Source: Flaccisagitta enflata (taxonomy: Eukaryota; Chaetognatha; Sagittoidea; Aphragmophora). From it: a stretch of 64,000 nucleotides of DNA. Below the pieces are notes generated by a model. The model searched no databases and was not told the origin of the DNA. It saw only the letters and a list, made by a program, of their open reading frames with translations. Positions 10,015-26,194 of the stretch are shown one piece after another. Each line of letters opens with the position of its first letter. The first letter of the stretch is position 1. A program made the translations under genes and the position numbers. The stretch lies in assembly GCA_965153355.1 (NCBI GenBank), contig OZ231127.1, forward strand, positions 91,140,001-91,204,000. Direction: 5' to 3'.

Positions 10015-10482
10015 TTTGTGGCTAACATGGAATAATGAACCAAAATACGTTTTAAACAGTCACAAGGGACCTTCAATTCGACTCGGGGTTCTCCAAAATG
10101 ACAAAAAATTGAAAACCAACATTTGTGACGAACTGACAAACTGACCGATGGACCGACAAAGTGAGGTGTAGTCACGCAGTACGTAATTGGAGGACAGAAG
10201 AATCTACAGATTAATGATTGATGAATGAATGAATTAATTAATGAATTAAATTAATGATTAATGAATGAAATGAATTAATGAATGAATGAATGATTAATGA
10301 ATGAAAGCTTGACTGCAAAAGGGTGTAAATTTATGGCATGTTGTCAACTATTTCATCAATCATCGTTCTTGTAAGAGACTAAATCGGCTTGACAAAAAAA
10401 GCCTTAATTCTTTGCTTTCTTAACAAGGATACTTGCGACGGACAAATGGTCAAAATCTGAACAAGGCAATCGCCGCGCAAAA

Positions 10483-10746
10483 ATGGGACAATGCGGTCCT
10501 TTTCCATGCAGGCAGGTGCAGCCATCGACGACGGAGATGCTCAAACCGATCAGGAGGGGCTGGCTATGTGCCACTCGACGATGGAGGCACAGAACCAAGA
10601 TGGCGTCCGGTCGACTTTGGAGGAAGAGGAGGAAAAGATGGAGCGAGCGGCTCCATAGGGTTACAATGTTCTTTCCAACACGCGAGAAACCTTGGAACGC
10701 GCGTTTGAAGCAATTGCTCAGCAGGGAAGGAAGGAGGAGGAGTAGA
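10483..10746 (+). pseudogene. Possible gene fragment with in-frame stop
   Basis: From the ATG at about 10490 one frame reads MRSFSMQAGAAIDDGDAQT...EEEEEKMERAAP, hits TAG, then continues GYNVLSNTRETLERAFEAIA...KEEE and TAG. The acidic, helix-like composition suggests a fragment of a real protein, but I do not recognise it. All three plus frames and one minus frame are fairly open because the region is purine-rich and low in stops. Confidence 0.2.
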
Positions 10747-11086
10747 TAATCCAGGAATGAAATGAGGAATATAGGGAGGAGGAAGAATCCGTTTTGGCGT
10801 CTGTTTGAAAGCTCTCAACAGTTATTTCGCCCTTACTGTGGCTGAAGCTGCACTACTCGAAACACTTTTTTTTAAAAGGTCATTTTTTTTTCGAAGACTT
10901 CACTGTATGTATCTTTAAATATCTTTAAATATATCACCTTAACCGAAACTTTAAATATCTTTAAATATATTACCTTAACCGAAACTTTTTTCTCAAGATT
11001 TGAAGCCTTTGTATGTTCTTAAGATGTTTTTAATTTCGGGGGCCATTCAAAGACTTCATGTTCTTATAAATTAGGTTCTCATAAAA

Positions 11087-11255
11087 ACAAGGCCGGATAG
11101 ACGGCTACCGAAGTTGCAGGGACTATTTGAGGTCACTAGACCATTTGGGCAGGAGCAGTGAGGTCAAAGAAATAAAATCATGAAAAAAAGTAAAATGTGA
11201 CTTACTGACCGACCTACCAACAATGCAGGTTGTAGAGTCGCGTGCACGCGACTAG
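11087..11255 (+). mobile_element. Family Y element, short
   Basis: Starts aacaaggccggatagacggc and ends agtcgcgtgcacgcgactag. It sits 32 bp from the W MITE. Confidence 0.75.
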
Positions 11256-11286
11256 AAAAGTTTACTCAAACTATAAACCCTCATGC

Positions 11287-11801
11287 TTGGGTGCTTCACA
11301 TAGCAAAAGTTGCTTATTTCTTTTCATCCTCTTTACCTTATGTGGAGTGGGCAATTTTAGGACCCTTACCATTTTTCTTTTATCAAAAATTGTTCATCTT
11401 CCGTTTTTTAGAAAATTGTTTTTGAGAGCCTAATTTGTATGTTGCAGTGGGATAAAAAAGTATGCTGATCTTCTCTGAATTAGCTTTTATAAACTTCTGC
11501 TGTTTAGAGAATTGTTAACCTGCTTTTTCACAAGCTCTTACGTAACTTATGCTCTGATATTTTGATTTATTTTTACAAAAATCATGGTTTTCTGAAACTA
11601 ACAATTGTTCCTTTTGTAACAAGACTACACAGGATTTTGCTGAATTCTGGGAAATCTGAGTAAACTTTAAGGCCAAAACAAAAACGGAAGATGAAGGAAT
11701 TTTGAGAAAAGGAAAACGGTCATCTTCATGATTTTTTGCACTCCATATTGGGTAAGCGGGACGAGAAGAAAATCAAATTTTTTGCTATGCGAAGCACGCA
11801 A
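11287..11801. mobile_element. Family W MITE, Mutator-like, 9-bp target duplication
   Basis: Terminal inverted repeats ttgggtgcttcacatagc and gctatgcgaagcacgcaa flank 515 bp without an ORF. Perfect 9-bp target duplication ccctcatgc at 11278-11286 and 11802-11810. A second copy with its own 9-bp duplication is at 47879-48385. Confidence 0.9.
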
Positions 11802-11994
11802 CCCTCATGCTCTCGTGCCTCAATTTTATGCCGTAATCAAACACGATGATAGTTATTGTTGAAAAAATGAATTATGCTTGTTGCTTTACATTTAATAAAG
11901 AATTCTAATCATATGTAATGTTTTCTTTGCCTCCTGAAGAAATAACCTTTTTCAGGTTTGAAAATTTCATTGATGGGCCATCTATTTAGAGATA

Positions 11995-12398
11995 AGATCG
12001 CTGAGGCAGGGATTAGGACGTCGAGGCCGGGATTAAGTCGTTGACGCCGGGATTAGGTCGTTGAGGCCAAGATTAAGTCATTGAGGCCAGGATAGGGTCG
12101 CTGAGGCAGGGATAAGGATGTCGAGGCCGGGATTAGGTCGTTGAGGCTAGGATGAGGTCATTGAAGCTGGGATTAGGTTGCTGAGGCCGGGGTTAGGTTG
12201 CTTAGGCCGGTATTAGGTAGCTGGGTCCGGGGTAAGGTTGCTTAGGACGGTATTAGGTCGCTGAGACTGGGATTAGGACGCTGAGGCCGAGATTAAGTCA
12301 CTGAGGACGAAATTAGGTCGCTAAGGCTGAAATTAGGTCGCTAAGGCCAGGATTAGGTATCTGAGGCCGGGATTGGGTCGCTGAGGCCTGGATACGAC
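11995..12398. repeat. ~20-bp minisatellite
   Basis: About 20 diverged units of the type gctgaggccgggattaggtc. The unit resembles the minisatellite inside family X elements, so this may be an X interior without its shell. Confidence 0.85.
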
Positions 12399-12404
12399 CA
12401 CCAC

Positions 12405-12640
12405 ATGTGACTGTTACACGTAATGCGCATCTGTTAGGCGTCACGCGCATCTGTTTGGTGTCACGCACATCTGTTAGGTGGCATGTAGGTGTTTTAGACG
12501 TCATACGCATCATTTGCGGCTGTTATGTACCACGCGCAGCTGTTACACGTCAAGTGTGGCTGGTACGCCTTGCGCGGGGTTGTTACGCCTTGCACTTGGC
12601 TTTTACGCATCACGCGCATCTGTTTCGCGTCACGCTAATT
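12405..12640. repeat. ~22-24-bp minisatellite
   Basis: Units of the type catctgttaggcgtcacgcg repeat about ten times. No gene seen. Confidence 0.8.
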
Positions 12641-12993
12641 TCAAATGTTTTGTTTTAAAAGATTACATTTCATTTATAATTACTAATTTTATTTTTAAAT
12701 GTTGTATTTGAATATTTTGGGGTTTTTTTCTTATGTTTTTTGAATGGTTTGTTGTGTTTTTAATGTTTTTCTTTGTTTGTTTGCCATCAAACACAATGGA
12801 AAACATCCAAAACCAACCCCAATCGATCGTGAAGAGAAAAAAAAGTCCAGTGACTAGCTGGACGCGAACTTGTGACCCTTCCAATTGAATGAATTTCGCA
12901 GCAAAATTGGAAGCGCAACTTTCTTCCTTCTCAGTTCTAGTCTCATTGACTCTTTTAGAAATGGTTGCTTTTGTCTCATAATTTATGACATGT

Positions 12994-13076
12994 GCTCCCA
13001 TAGCTTAATGGTTAGAGCATCGCGGTGAGAATCAAGACATTGCGATGCATCGTGGGTTCGAATCTCGCAGGCAGTA
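12994..13076 (+). other. tRNA-like sequence (SINE head or tRNA pseudogene)
   Basis: gctcccatagcttaatggtt resembles a tRNA 5' end with A box, and gtgggttcgaatctcgc resembles a T arm with B box; its five stem pairs form if wobbles are allowed. The acceptor stem pairs poorly and the anticodon arm has an over-long loop, so a functional tRNA is unlikely. It may be the pol III promoter region of a SINE. Confidence 0.4.
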
Positions 13077-13652
13077 CGTGTTTTTATCTCAAGGGAACAG
13101 ATGCATTTGGACTGAAATGGAAGGAGTAGGGTAAGAAGTAGCTTCTGCCTATAATGCAAAAGGGTTTGTTTATCTAGAAAAATAAACAAAAAAGTAAAAT
13201 GATCACTCGAAATTTGCCATGTGAGATTTTAAAATGAAATATAACAAAAATGTCATTTGGTTGAGATAAAGATAGCAAAACTAACCTTTCTGGTCAAATA
13301 GCGGCTATTTTCTCTCCAACAATTCCTCCTTGACGCTCGTCTGACACTGTTACGACTTTCTCCCCGGTTTTGCACTACGATTTCTTTTTGACATGCCTTT
13401 ATGGTTTGTTTGGGAAAAGAAATTGTAGCTTAGTCAATGAATGATTAAATAAATGGTGTTTACCATGCCGAATTATCTTATTTATGTCTTCGTTCATGAA
13501 TTCATACTCTTGTCTTTCCCGCTTAATGTCACTGTCTCTCTGTCACTGTCTCTCTGTTTCTGTCTCGCTCTGTCATTCTCTCTCTCTCTCTCTCTCTCTC
13601 TGTCATTCTCTCTCTCTCTCTCTGTAGGTTATGCAATGCTGTTAAATTTATA

Positions 13653-13945
<293 letters not shown>

Positions 13946-13950
13946 TTCTG

Positions 13951-14276
13951 TCTGTTCGTTACCTCTGCTGTGACTCTTATGGTGCAAATATCGATTTCAG
14001 CGTCCGAATCCAATTCTACGATGACGGAACGCGACAATGAAAAGCCACTTCCTTCTCTCCACATAGAAATGCCGATAAAACAGCAAAAGAGTGAATAAGA
14101 CGTCGGTCGGCTAAGGAGAGGAGTGCTTTTCATCGTTCTACGATGACGGAACGCGACAATGAAAACCTACTTCCTCCTCTCCACAGAAAAATGCCGATAA
14201 AACAGCAAAAGAGCGAAAAAGACGTTGGCCGGCTAAGGAGAGGAGTGCTTTTCATCGTTCTTTACGCGTTTTAGCT
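13951..14276. other. Duplicated possibly coding unit, copy A (1.5 units)
   Basis: A 201-bp unit that is open on both strands. The plus frame contains MTERDNEKPLP...KMPIKQQKSE...GVLFIV and then a hydrophobic stretch. The minus frame contains SRSVIVELDSDAEIDICTIR, ending at a gtaacg donor motif. Copy A has one full unit plus a partial one with an internal deletion; copy B has three (54841-55445). I cannot decide which strand, if either, is coding. Confidence 0.3.
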
Positions 14277-14404
14277 GCCTAAAGCCTTAATCAATTGCCT
14301 ACTTCTAATGCCTCTCGCATTTTCAGTTTCACTCCTTTTATCAAGTGACAGAGCCCATGCTTAGAATAAACAGTGGAACTTCCCCTTGTTTGACATAAGT
14401 TAGC

Positions 14405-15880
14405 GTCGTGCAACTATAACTGGCTAACAATGTTATAGAAGATTTGACTGACACAGAGAAAGATCATGGTCATGGTTGGTCAATGGTTATGGCAGGGGTG
14501 TATAAAATTGAGTCGCTATTAATTTCTTTCCCTCCCCCTTTGATTATTTTCCCCGCGATGCGTCGTGTCCTGTTTTAAAATCTATGATTTTCTTCCCCAC
14601 AAAACGATAAAACAATGTAGTGGTAAGCAGTTTTCTTTTGGGGTAGATGAGAAAGGATGTTTCTCAGATTCTGTTTTATGGAAAGCTAGGAGTGGTGCAC
14701 GTATTAGTCAGTGCGGGTTCACTAGGCCCTCTTCTATTTACTTCAGTGTGAGTATCTAGTGAGGGATATTGTTCCACCTATCATATACGTGGCTTACCGT
14801 TGACACGACGTTTATTCCGCAAATTTCCATATCAAAATCAAAGTTGATTCGATGATGAATTGGATAAGATGAAACAACTAAATGGAAAAGGCAACACAGA
14901 CAATGAACGAACGGGAAAAATGTACTCATCATTGTTTTATTCAAATTAACAAGTATACAATTGAACCCAGCTCGATTTCTAGCGCCTTTTAAACATATTT
15001 TCGATTGAATATGTACACGAGATTTAGACCCGAAATGACAAAAGTTCAAACTATATATGTACTTTAAACTATTATCTATGGAATCATATGTTTTTCGATC
15101 GTCCACAAAACAGACGTGTAGATGGCGCCTAAGAGTCTAGGATACACTGTACGCTAAACGGAGTGATTTATCAATCATCAGGCTATCAGCGATCTTGAAG
15201 TCAAGTGCGCTTGTTTCCTATGCCTACCTCTTGCCAAAAGCCCAAAACCCCAGATCCCCCAACCCTTTCGCTGACCCTAAAACCCATCCCATTCTCATCC
15301 AGTCATCCCCCATTCCCATCGAATCGTAAATGGCCATAAAATTGATTTCCAACTAAACCTAACTTAAATGGCAAGGTTTACAATTCCTCCTCCTCAATAT
15401 TCTCACCGTTTGTCAGCCGGTTGGTCTGTTTGTAGGCTGCTTCGGTAAATGAATCAATAATCAGCGGGTTCTTTTTCATAACCCATGCCCTCGCATATGA
15501 TGTAAGGTCAGACTACTAGTAAACAAAGCCAAGTTATGGCCAATAAGTGCGCTTCGCTTGATGAAGAATTTGTTAATGAACGTTTTTGAATGAATGAATG
15601 AATGAATGAATGAATGAATGAATTAATGAATGAATGAATGAATGAATGAATGAATAAATGAAAGATTAATTGAATGAATGAATGAATGGTGATAGGATTG
15701 AAGAAAGACATCAGAATTGGCTGTTTGCGTGACCGACCGACCAACCGACCAACAAACTGACCGACCAACCGACTAACGGACGGCCATGACCTCTTATAGA
15801 AGTGCGAGGACGCACATAAAAAAAAAAACAGATTTTAGAAGTGATCATTGAATACGAATATCCCCTTTCTGGCCTAAGAA
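14405..15880. repeat. Near-identical tract shared with 55577-57040
   Basis: By eye I find only about two or three substitutions plus microsatellite and poly-A length changes between the copies here, whereas flanking DNA differs every 15-30 bases. The tract holds short open frames on both strands (e.g. 14565-14759 plus, 14756-15106 minus), but none resembles a known protein. A diverged copy of the 14620-14790 part recurs at about 58995-59180. Confidence 0.75.
15590..15823 (-). mobile_element. AATG microsatellite and half of a Y-like element
   Basis: gaatgaatgaat run (15593-15690), then a gaccgaccaaccgacc tract ending agaagtgcgaggacgcacat plus A run, like a Y 3' end with a variant hairpin. No Y 5' end is seen. 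Confidence 0.5.
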
Positions 15881-16348
15881 ACTTGAGCCCATAAAGTGCC
15901 AAAAGTTTCAAACTAGTCAGTGCATCAAAGATCAATCATGTCTCATGAATGTTTTCTAAATGATGATGATGGGCTTTGGGGGGAAAAGAGTATTGAAAGA
16001 TTATTGCGAGTCTACGCTTGTAAATGAAAAGAGATGATTATGATGATTAAGATTCGAAGCGTCATTTAGTAGACATTTGATAGTTTTAGTTGTCATTGAC
16101 AAAGCATTCTTTTCCGTTCTGTGCTTCATGGGTCGAGTCGTCGAGAGTCATTGACATCGCGCATATCTCAAAATGTATGACGTGTCGCGAGGTGGCGATG
16201 ACAAAGAGGATTATGCAAGCAGATTCTCTATGTGGATATTCACGTCACACACACGCACTCCTGATTCACTCTGTGCATCATTAAAACGGAGCGTTGTTTC
16301 TCCTTTTCTATGATCATCGTCTATATAACTTCTCTTTTGTTTGCCTCT

Positions 16349-16464
<116 letters not shown>

Positions 16465-16946
16465 TTTCGTTTCTACGATCAAAACGATCGAAGTATTGTT
16501 AAAGATGTTGACGGGTGTTATTAGACATGACATGACAAAGGGTCAACAAAACTGACATGAAGTGTGAAACATGCATATGATTTATGGATGCACAATCACG
16601 TAGCTTAGCAACAACGACCCAATTAAAACAATGAAGCGGTAACTTGCTTAAGTTGTACTTTATATTTCATGGATCGTTGATCGCGCCGGACAACGCAAAC
16701 GACAGCAATGCAAAGATGACTCGCAATCACAGTAATTCAGTCTCTACAGTTGAGCTTCACTAGAGCCCATGCCAAAGAACCGGAGAAAAAAAACATGCCT
16801 TATAGTGAGAGACTGCCTTTTTGCCAATAAAGGCCCAAAAACTACAAAATCTTTTGTGGCACTACAACTTGCCTGATAGGCCTGATAGGCGGGCATGCTC
16901 TCATAGCAGTTCTCCACTGACACTGTGTTTCAATTCCCCTCCACAG

Positions 16947-17164
16947 GCGTCATCTTACGGTTGACGGTGTTGCCAACTCGGTTTGCCGGTCGCGATCCAC
17001 GAGACGGATTCGTCACCACACAAATTCCTCGGCGTCAATTTGTCGTCGAGCGGCGCCTTCTAAGGACGCCGGAAATCAAATGCCGACATCCGGAATACAT
17101 CCGGCAGAACGGATCATTGACTCCGGCGCATCTGCTGCTCAGATCAGCCGTCGACGCGGACGCG
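16947..17164 (+). CDS. Extracellular-region exon of unrecognised membrane protein (copy A)
   Basis: Acceptor ccctccacag and donor gtgaga. Starts in phase 1, ends in phase 0, giving 72 codons: VILRLTVLPTRFAGRDPRDG...LLLRSAVDADA. Copy B (58645-58862) has exactly the same length and boundaries, and the few nucleotide differences are mainly silent. No domain recognised; basic and moderately hydrophobic, consistent with an extracellular beta-rich segment (inference). Confidence 0.75.
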
Positions 17165-17630
17165 GTGAGAATTTAACAATTAAACAATTAACAATTAAAC
17201 GGCCTCATCCTGTCAACAAATATGCACATCCATGTGAAGCGAAAACAATGAACCCAGGGTTACAATATTGTTGCGCACCGGGGGGGAGGGTTGGAAATGC
17301 GTGTTTTTGCATGAAATAAAAATTCAGAGGTCAGAGGTGCCGATTCTTTGTCGTATGGTAGCAATGCTACGCGGCAGGGAAGAGCCCAAGTGCGGTGGAT
17401 GTGGCTAGGGGGGGGGGGGTTAATGAGGAGTCAAGGGGGAGAAGGAATGAAGGTAGGATTAGGAAAGACCCTAATGTCAGATTTCCGATTTCGCGAAACC
17501 GTTCGCCACTGTACTTGTCTCAGTGGATGAAATGCTAATTTGCATATTGCAGTCAAAAATTTTACACACGCCTATCAATGTTCTTATCACAAAATTAATG
17601 TCGTTCTCAATGATGAAAATTTATTTATTT

Positions 17631-18108
17631 GGCTTACGTGTAGGAGACGACCGGACTTTTTTTAGCGTTTTTAACGAGTTTTTTTTTCACAAAAATTTCA
17701 AATCTGAAACAAGAGAATGATTTAGGTCAATGATCCCACCCCTACCCCTACCCCTAACCCTAAACCCACCCCTACCCCTACCCCTAAACCCACCCCTACC
17801 CCTAACCCACCCCTACCCCTAACCCTAAACCTACCCCTAACCCTAAACCAACCCCTACCCCTAACCCCACCCCTACCCCTAAACCCACCCCTACCCCTAA
17901 ACCCACCCCTACCCTTAAACCCACCCTTAACCCTAAATCAACAAGAAATCAAAGAATCATCGATAAATCAACATAAATCAACAAGAAATCAATAACTCGA
18001 CGTAAGAAGTAGAAGCGAGAGTGAGAAATAGTCGAGAGAGGCCGAGACTCGGCTGAAAACGAAAACAAAAGACATCGCTCTAGTCCGGTCGTCTCCTACA
18101 CGTAGACC
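17631..18108. mobile_element. TIR element carrying telomere-like CCCTAA/CCCCTA repeats
   Basis: Inverted termini ggcttacgtgtaggagacga and its complement (ending ...tacacgtagacc) enclose 478 bp. The flanks are an 8-bp direct repeat atttattt (17623-17630, 18109-18116). Copy B is empty at the site (aaaatttatctatttttatg, about 60212). The interior 17730-17940 is an array of ccctaa and ccccta variants. No ORF. Superfamily not assigned. Confidence 0.8.
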
Positions 18109-18420
18109 ATTTATTTTTATGACTGAGTAAAGGCCCGATGATTTCGTAATAACCATGCGTAAAGACAATTTTATTTAAGAAGAGTTGACTTTTTAACAGG
18201 ATTGCCTTATGTTCAAGAAGATGTATAGTAAGGAAAAATTACGTATATTTAGTGGTATTGTCCGCAATGTTCGCACGGAATGACGCAGCGGGGACTACCA
18301 TTGTGCTTAAGCCTTAATCTGAATGCGTGTGCGGTTCTATCTCAGAGTTTGCCGTGTCTACGTTGAAATGACTCAGGCCAGGATTTTGACGATAACGATT
18401 CAAGGGATTGAGCGCTACGA

Positions 18421-19652
18421 CCTCGGTCGCCACACTAGATACTTAGTATCCAGATCTGGATACTTTTTGGGGGTGTTTAGATACTAGAAAAGCTATCTAG
18501 ATACTGGATACTAATCTAGATACTTTTGAGAAAAAAATCTGGATACTTCAGTTCAAATCTAGATACCTAAAATAGTGACATCAAGTCGTTCATTGAAACA
18601 TTTTAACAACTTTCTTTAGCTTATATGAAACAAAAAATCTTAGCAAGAAAATGAATTTTTTACCCTATGTATTTACCTTATTTAAAGGAGTTTTTAGGAA
18701 TTTTTAGTAAAATATGATGAAAATAGTAATATTTTTTCAGCAATTTAACTGGGTTTCAAAAATTTGCGGGGGAAATGCAACCTTTACCCAAATCCAAATC
18801 AATTTCACTGTATTTGCAGTTTATATTGGTGGGTCTACCTATGGAATAGCTATTTTTTCTTTAATAGCTAGAAAGATATTTCTCAATTCTCACCTCACCC
18901 AATTTTTAGTTGCATGCTCTGCAACCCTACACTCAAATTTGTTGGTCCATCCATTGGCCTATCCGTTGGTCTCTCTGTTAGTCCATCCATCACTTTCAGT
19001 CCGTCCATCACACTTTACTATTTGATGTTTTTGTGGTCACAATTTCTCTACTACACTCACCCTCATTGTGACAAATCAAGTAGTGCCTATAGGGACCGGC
19101 TTTGTAAATCACGATATGCTAATTTTTATGGCTGTGTGGTCCATTTTAAATCTGGTCGCCATCTACCTCATTTTAAGATATTAGGTGCTGGAGGCCAAAA
19201 TACTCCCTGCATATTTTTTTTTTTTGGGGGGGGGGATATGAGGGTAGTGGCTACGAGCAAAACAGCAATGAGACTATAAACCTTTACAATTCTGTTGTTT
19301 TTCCCTGCTGTAACAAGCCAGTCTGATTAAATAAGTATTAAATGTCTTTGCTCAAACCCTCTCAGCATTGTTCAGCTATGAGCTTCGGAACTAGGTTATA
19401 GATTATTGATAAAAAGTGTCATGCCCTTTTGGCCCAATGACTCATTGCAACTCCTCTACATTGGTCAATCTTTTATGGGACATCGCCTGGTTGTCTTTCT
19501 TTTTTACCAGATAACAGTATAAAAAATGAATTTTTTAATAAAATATTATCTGGATACTTATCTAGATACTAGCGAAAAAAATCTAGATACTTTCTGGATA
19601 CTTTCAGGGGCTCTTTCAGATACTTGGCCTCCACTTCATGTGGCGACCAAGG
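18421..19652. mobile_element. 1.2-kb TIR-bounded insertion, absent from copy B
   Basis: Ends cctcggtcgccacac and tgtggcgaccaagg are inverted repeats. The flanks share ctacga (18415-18420, 19653-19658). Subterminal ctagatact/agtatcc motifs repeat at both ends. Copy B reads gcaatacgacttcggatag (about 60520). A Y-like fragment (18904-19020) lies inside. No transposase ORF seen. Confidence 0.65.
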
Positions 19653-19885
19653 CTACGACTTTGGATAGTCAGGAGCGGGTAGAAAATAATGCACGGTCCA
19701 CAGCCAACGAGAATGTGAAAAATGCGGCAGGTTGTGATGAATTTCCCTTACTACGCAGCAGCTAAGCAAAATCGGCACCTCTAAAAATCTTTTCATCACC
19801 ACGGACCAATGGACGGACAGACAGACGACGCCTAACTCGCCAGTGGCCTTAGCAAAAAAGTGTCTTTTTTTCCCTTTCATTACAG

Positions 19886-20109
19886 ATCTCGTGGGTAATG
19901 CTGTTGTGCACGATCAAGTCGGCGCCTGTCGTCCCGGCAGCCAACGTCACATTCTTCACCGGAAATTACCAAGTGCTGCAACCCGCTTCCGAAGACTGCA
20001 GCTTCGAACATTTTGTCGTCAACGATGAAGCAGATGACGAACGACTGCGGAGCCACAGCAACAATCATTACGGCGTCAAAACTACCAAGACAGTTCTGAA
20101 CATATCTAG
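19886..20109 (+). CDS. Extracellular-region exon of unrecognised membrane protein (copy A)
   Basis: Acceptor ctttcattacag, donor gtaaaa, phase 0 to phase 2. Reads ISWVMLLCTIKSAPVVPAAN...DCSFEHFVVNDEADDE...VLNISR. Contains three N-glycosylation-like sites (NVT and NIS among them). Copy B (60760-60983) has the same length with a few substitutions (S to R, V to I). Confidence 0.8.
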
Positions 20110-20372
20110 GTAAAAAGAGGAGTGACTCTGGCGAGGGACTGATGAACAGAGAGACCAAAGCAATTTGCTTTTTTTTATTTTTTTATGTGACTAGATTGAA
20201 GTTTGACTATCTACGAGATGCGACTGAATTAGCATAATGGGGGCAGGGGCGGAAATGGGCCTTCTTTACACTTTGATTTATTTATTACAAAAGTAAAACG
20301 TGATAGACCGACGGACGACAGACGCATCCGCGACTTTCACGTCGTTTTCTTCATTACTCTATAAACTGGCAG

Positions 20373-20524
20373 GTCTTTCTTCAACGAATACCTCACAAAG
20401 ACGCGTTTGCGAGGAAACGGTGGTCAAATCAAAATCACTTTCAAAGTGAAATGGTGGGATCAAATATCAACTCGCGTTATCACCGTACACCTCAACAGAG
20501 TCTTTCCCGAAATATTCACCTCAG
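20373..20524 (+). CDS. Juxtamembrane exon of unrecognised membrane protein (copy A)
   Basis: Acceptor aactggcag, donor gtagac, phase 2 to phase 1. Reads SFFNEYLTKTRLRGNGGQ...KVKWWDQ...VFPEIFTS. In copy B (61591-61742) this is the last homologous exon. Confidence 0.8.
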
Positions 20525-20632
20525 GTAGACTCATTTCTTCCTCCTCTCGAGCACTGATGTTTCAACAAAATGAAAAAATCATAAAAGAAACTCTTTTCTT
20601 TTTGTCTGTCTCTCTGTCACTCTCTCACTCGC

Positions 20633-20782
<150 letters not shown>

Positions 20783-20906
20783 AGAGAACAGAGGCGTTGC
20801 GAATGCCTTGGGCCCGTGGAAAAGCAAGTTGGTGGACCGCGTTTTTGATCGCTACCGCTGCAAGCATCATCGTCATCTCAATCATTGCCACGGCAGGAAA
20901 AATTAG
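20783..20906 (+). CDS. Transmembrane exon of unrecognised membrane protein
   Basis: Phase 1 to phase 2, donor gtgagt. Reads ...[17 protein letters not shown] followed by [20 protein letters not shown], one clear hydrophobic helix, then basic KIR. With an upstream signal peptide this gives a type I single-pass topology. No counterpart in copy B. Confidence 0.8.
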
Positions 20907-20922
20907 GTGAGTGTGTGTGTGC

Positions 20923-21484
<562 letters not shown>

Positions 21485-21544
21485 AGGGAACCAACGCTCG
21501 CATCCGTCCAATTTTATCTTGTACCAATATTTTCCTTCACTTAG

Positions 21545-21983
21545 GTCCAAATATCTGAAAACGAGTCCGTCTCAAGTCCCTCTCTCGTCAACGTCATCCG
21601 ATTTTGGATTTCCATTGACGGTCGAAGGCGACAATTGCGAAGCTGCCGACGTCGACTCCAACGACAAAATATTCCACACTCTATCCTCTTCCTCTTCTCA
21701 TTACACGATGTCGACGAAGATGTCGACGAAGATGTCGACTTCAACATCGACGACGTCCTTTGGGAGGATGCTGTTGACGGTGTCGTTGGCATCCTCCTGC
21801 GGCAGCGTGCCGGATATCACTCGCATCGGAAGCCGGAAGCAGACGAAGAAGAGTCGACGACGGCAACGTGGAGGATCTCTGCGTCAGTTTTGGAGGCGAA
21901 AGAGGGAAGAAGAGAAGCACGATGGCGGCGGTGATGGTGACGTCGATGATGTCGTCAGCGGGCACTTGGAGAGGACTTCCAAG
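21545..21983 (+). CDS. First cytoplasmic exon of unrecognised membrane protein
   Basis: Acceptor ttccttcacttag, donor gtgagg; phase 2 to phase 0. Reads SKYLKTSPSQVPLSSTSSDF..., Ser/Thr-rich, then a strongly basic block (RKQTKKSRRRQRGG...RRKREEEK) and an acidic end. Intrinsically disordered by composition; no domain recognised. Confidence 0.75.
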
Positions 21984-22805
21984 GTGAGGGCGACCACATT
22001 ACTATTGGCTATTACTCTTGACTTAAATCCTGATTTGCATATTGCAGTTTTTCTTTCAAAAACTCGGTAAGAAAACGAGAAACAAGAAAGGAATTAATCT
22101 TTAAATATTCATTATTCTTATGTCCAGAGAAAGGCCGAATGACGTCGTAATGACAATTCAGTTAAGCATCAATGTATGATTACATCCAAAACCTTACTCC
22201 CAATTACACAATTGCGATTTGTTATAAAAGACAAATATAAATGAAAAACGGCCATTGACGACAGAGATAAAGGTGGCCCTTCCCCCGTCGCGTCGCAAGC
22301 GGCAGCCAAACCAGTTAGGTTGTATGAGGATGAGTGGGAACAGATCCTCCAAATGGGACCAATACGCGCTTCATTTGAGTGTGTCAATCTGCAAAAGGTT
22401 TTTTGATCAGACGGTTATTATTGGGGATTATTGAGATATTGATTCTGAGTTATCTTTTTTTTTTTTTAATTTCGTCCATCTTTCATCTTTTTCTAAACCC
22501 CATTTAGCCCCTAATTTGTATATTGTAGTGCAGCTGGTTTTGCACTTGGATTATTGATGGAAAGGAAAAGAAGCAAAACGCTTTGGTTCTTTTATTCTTT
22601 ATACTATAAAAAATTAGTCAAAATCATCTGCCTTTATACAAGATGATTTAGTAATAGAAAAAACATAATTTTTAAAATGATTTATTTGCCTCATTTTCAA
22701 AAAAACTGGTTGCAGTTGCTAAAAGTGTGTATATTTTTGATAATCTTTTTATGCGTTAAAAAAACAGAAGATAATTGAAATTAAACAAGGCCGGATACAC
22801 GGCCA

Positions 22806-25802
<2,997 letters not shown>

Positions 25803-26194
25803 GCCATAAGTTGCGGACGGGTGGGCAGGGGCGGATATGCAATTGTAGACTCGTGCTTATGGACTGACCAACGGACGGACGGACAAAGCCTCTTATAGAG
25901 TTGCGTGTCCGCAACTAAAAAAAAAACATAAAGTGTCTTGTAATTAGTGTCTTCATACTCCCTGATGATGATGAGCTGATCAAAAGACCTTTTGCATATC
26001 GACACACCTGAGCGCTTCATTCATTCTTGGGCAGCTGTCGGCTAAAGATAATGTGGGAGAACTGCTGTACACTCTAAAATGGCAAACGACAAAAGATATA
26101 ACGGACGTAACGACTTTACTGTTAAAAGTACAAGCTTGACCACTCAGTAATAACAAACTGACTGCATCATTCCCCCCTAATTGCTAATTTCCAG

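Noticed and set aside
12994-13076. Functional tRNA gene
   Set aside because: A and B boxes are present, but the acceptor stem does not pair and the anticodon arm is abnormal.
17730-17940. Chromosome end or telomere
   Set aside because: The telomere-like array lies inside a TIR-bounded element with target duplication and is surrounded by genes on both sides.
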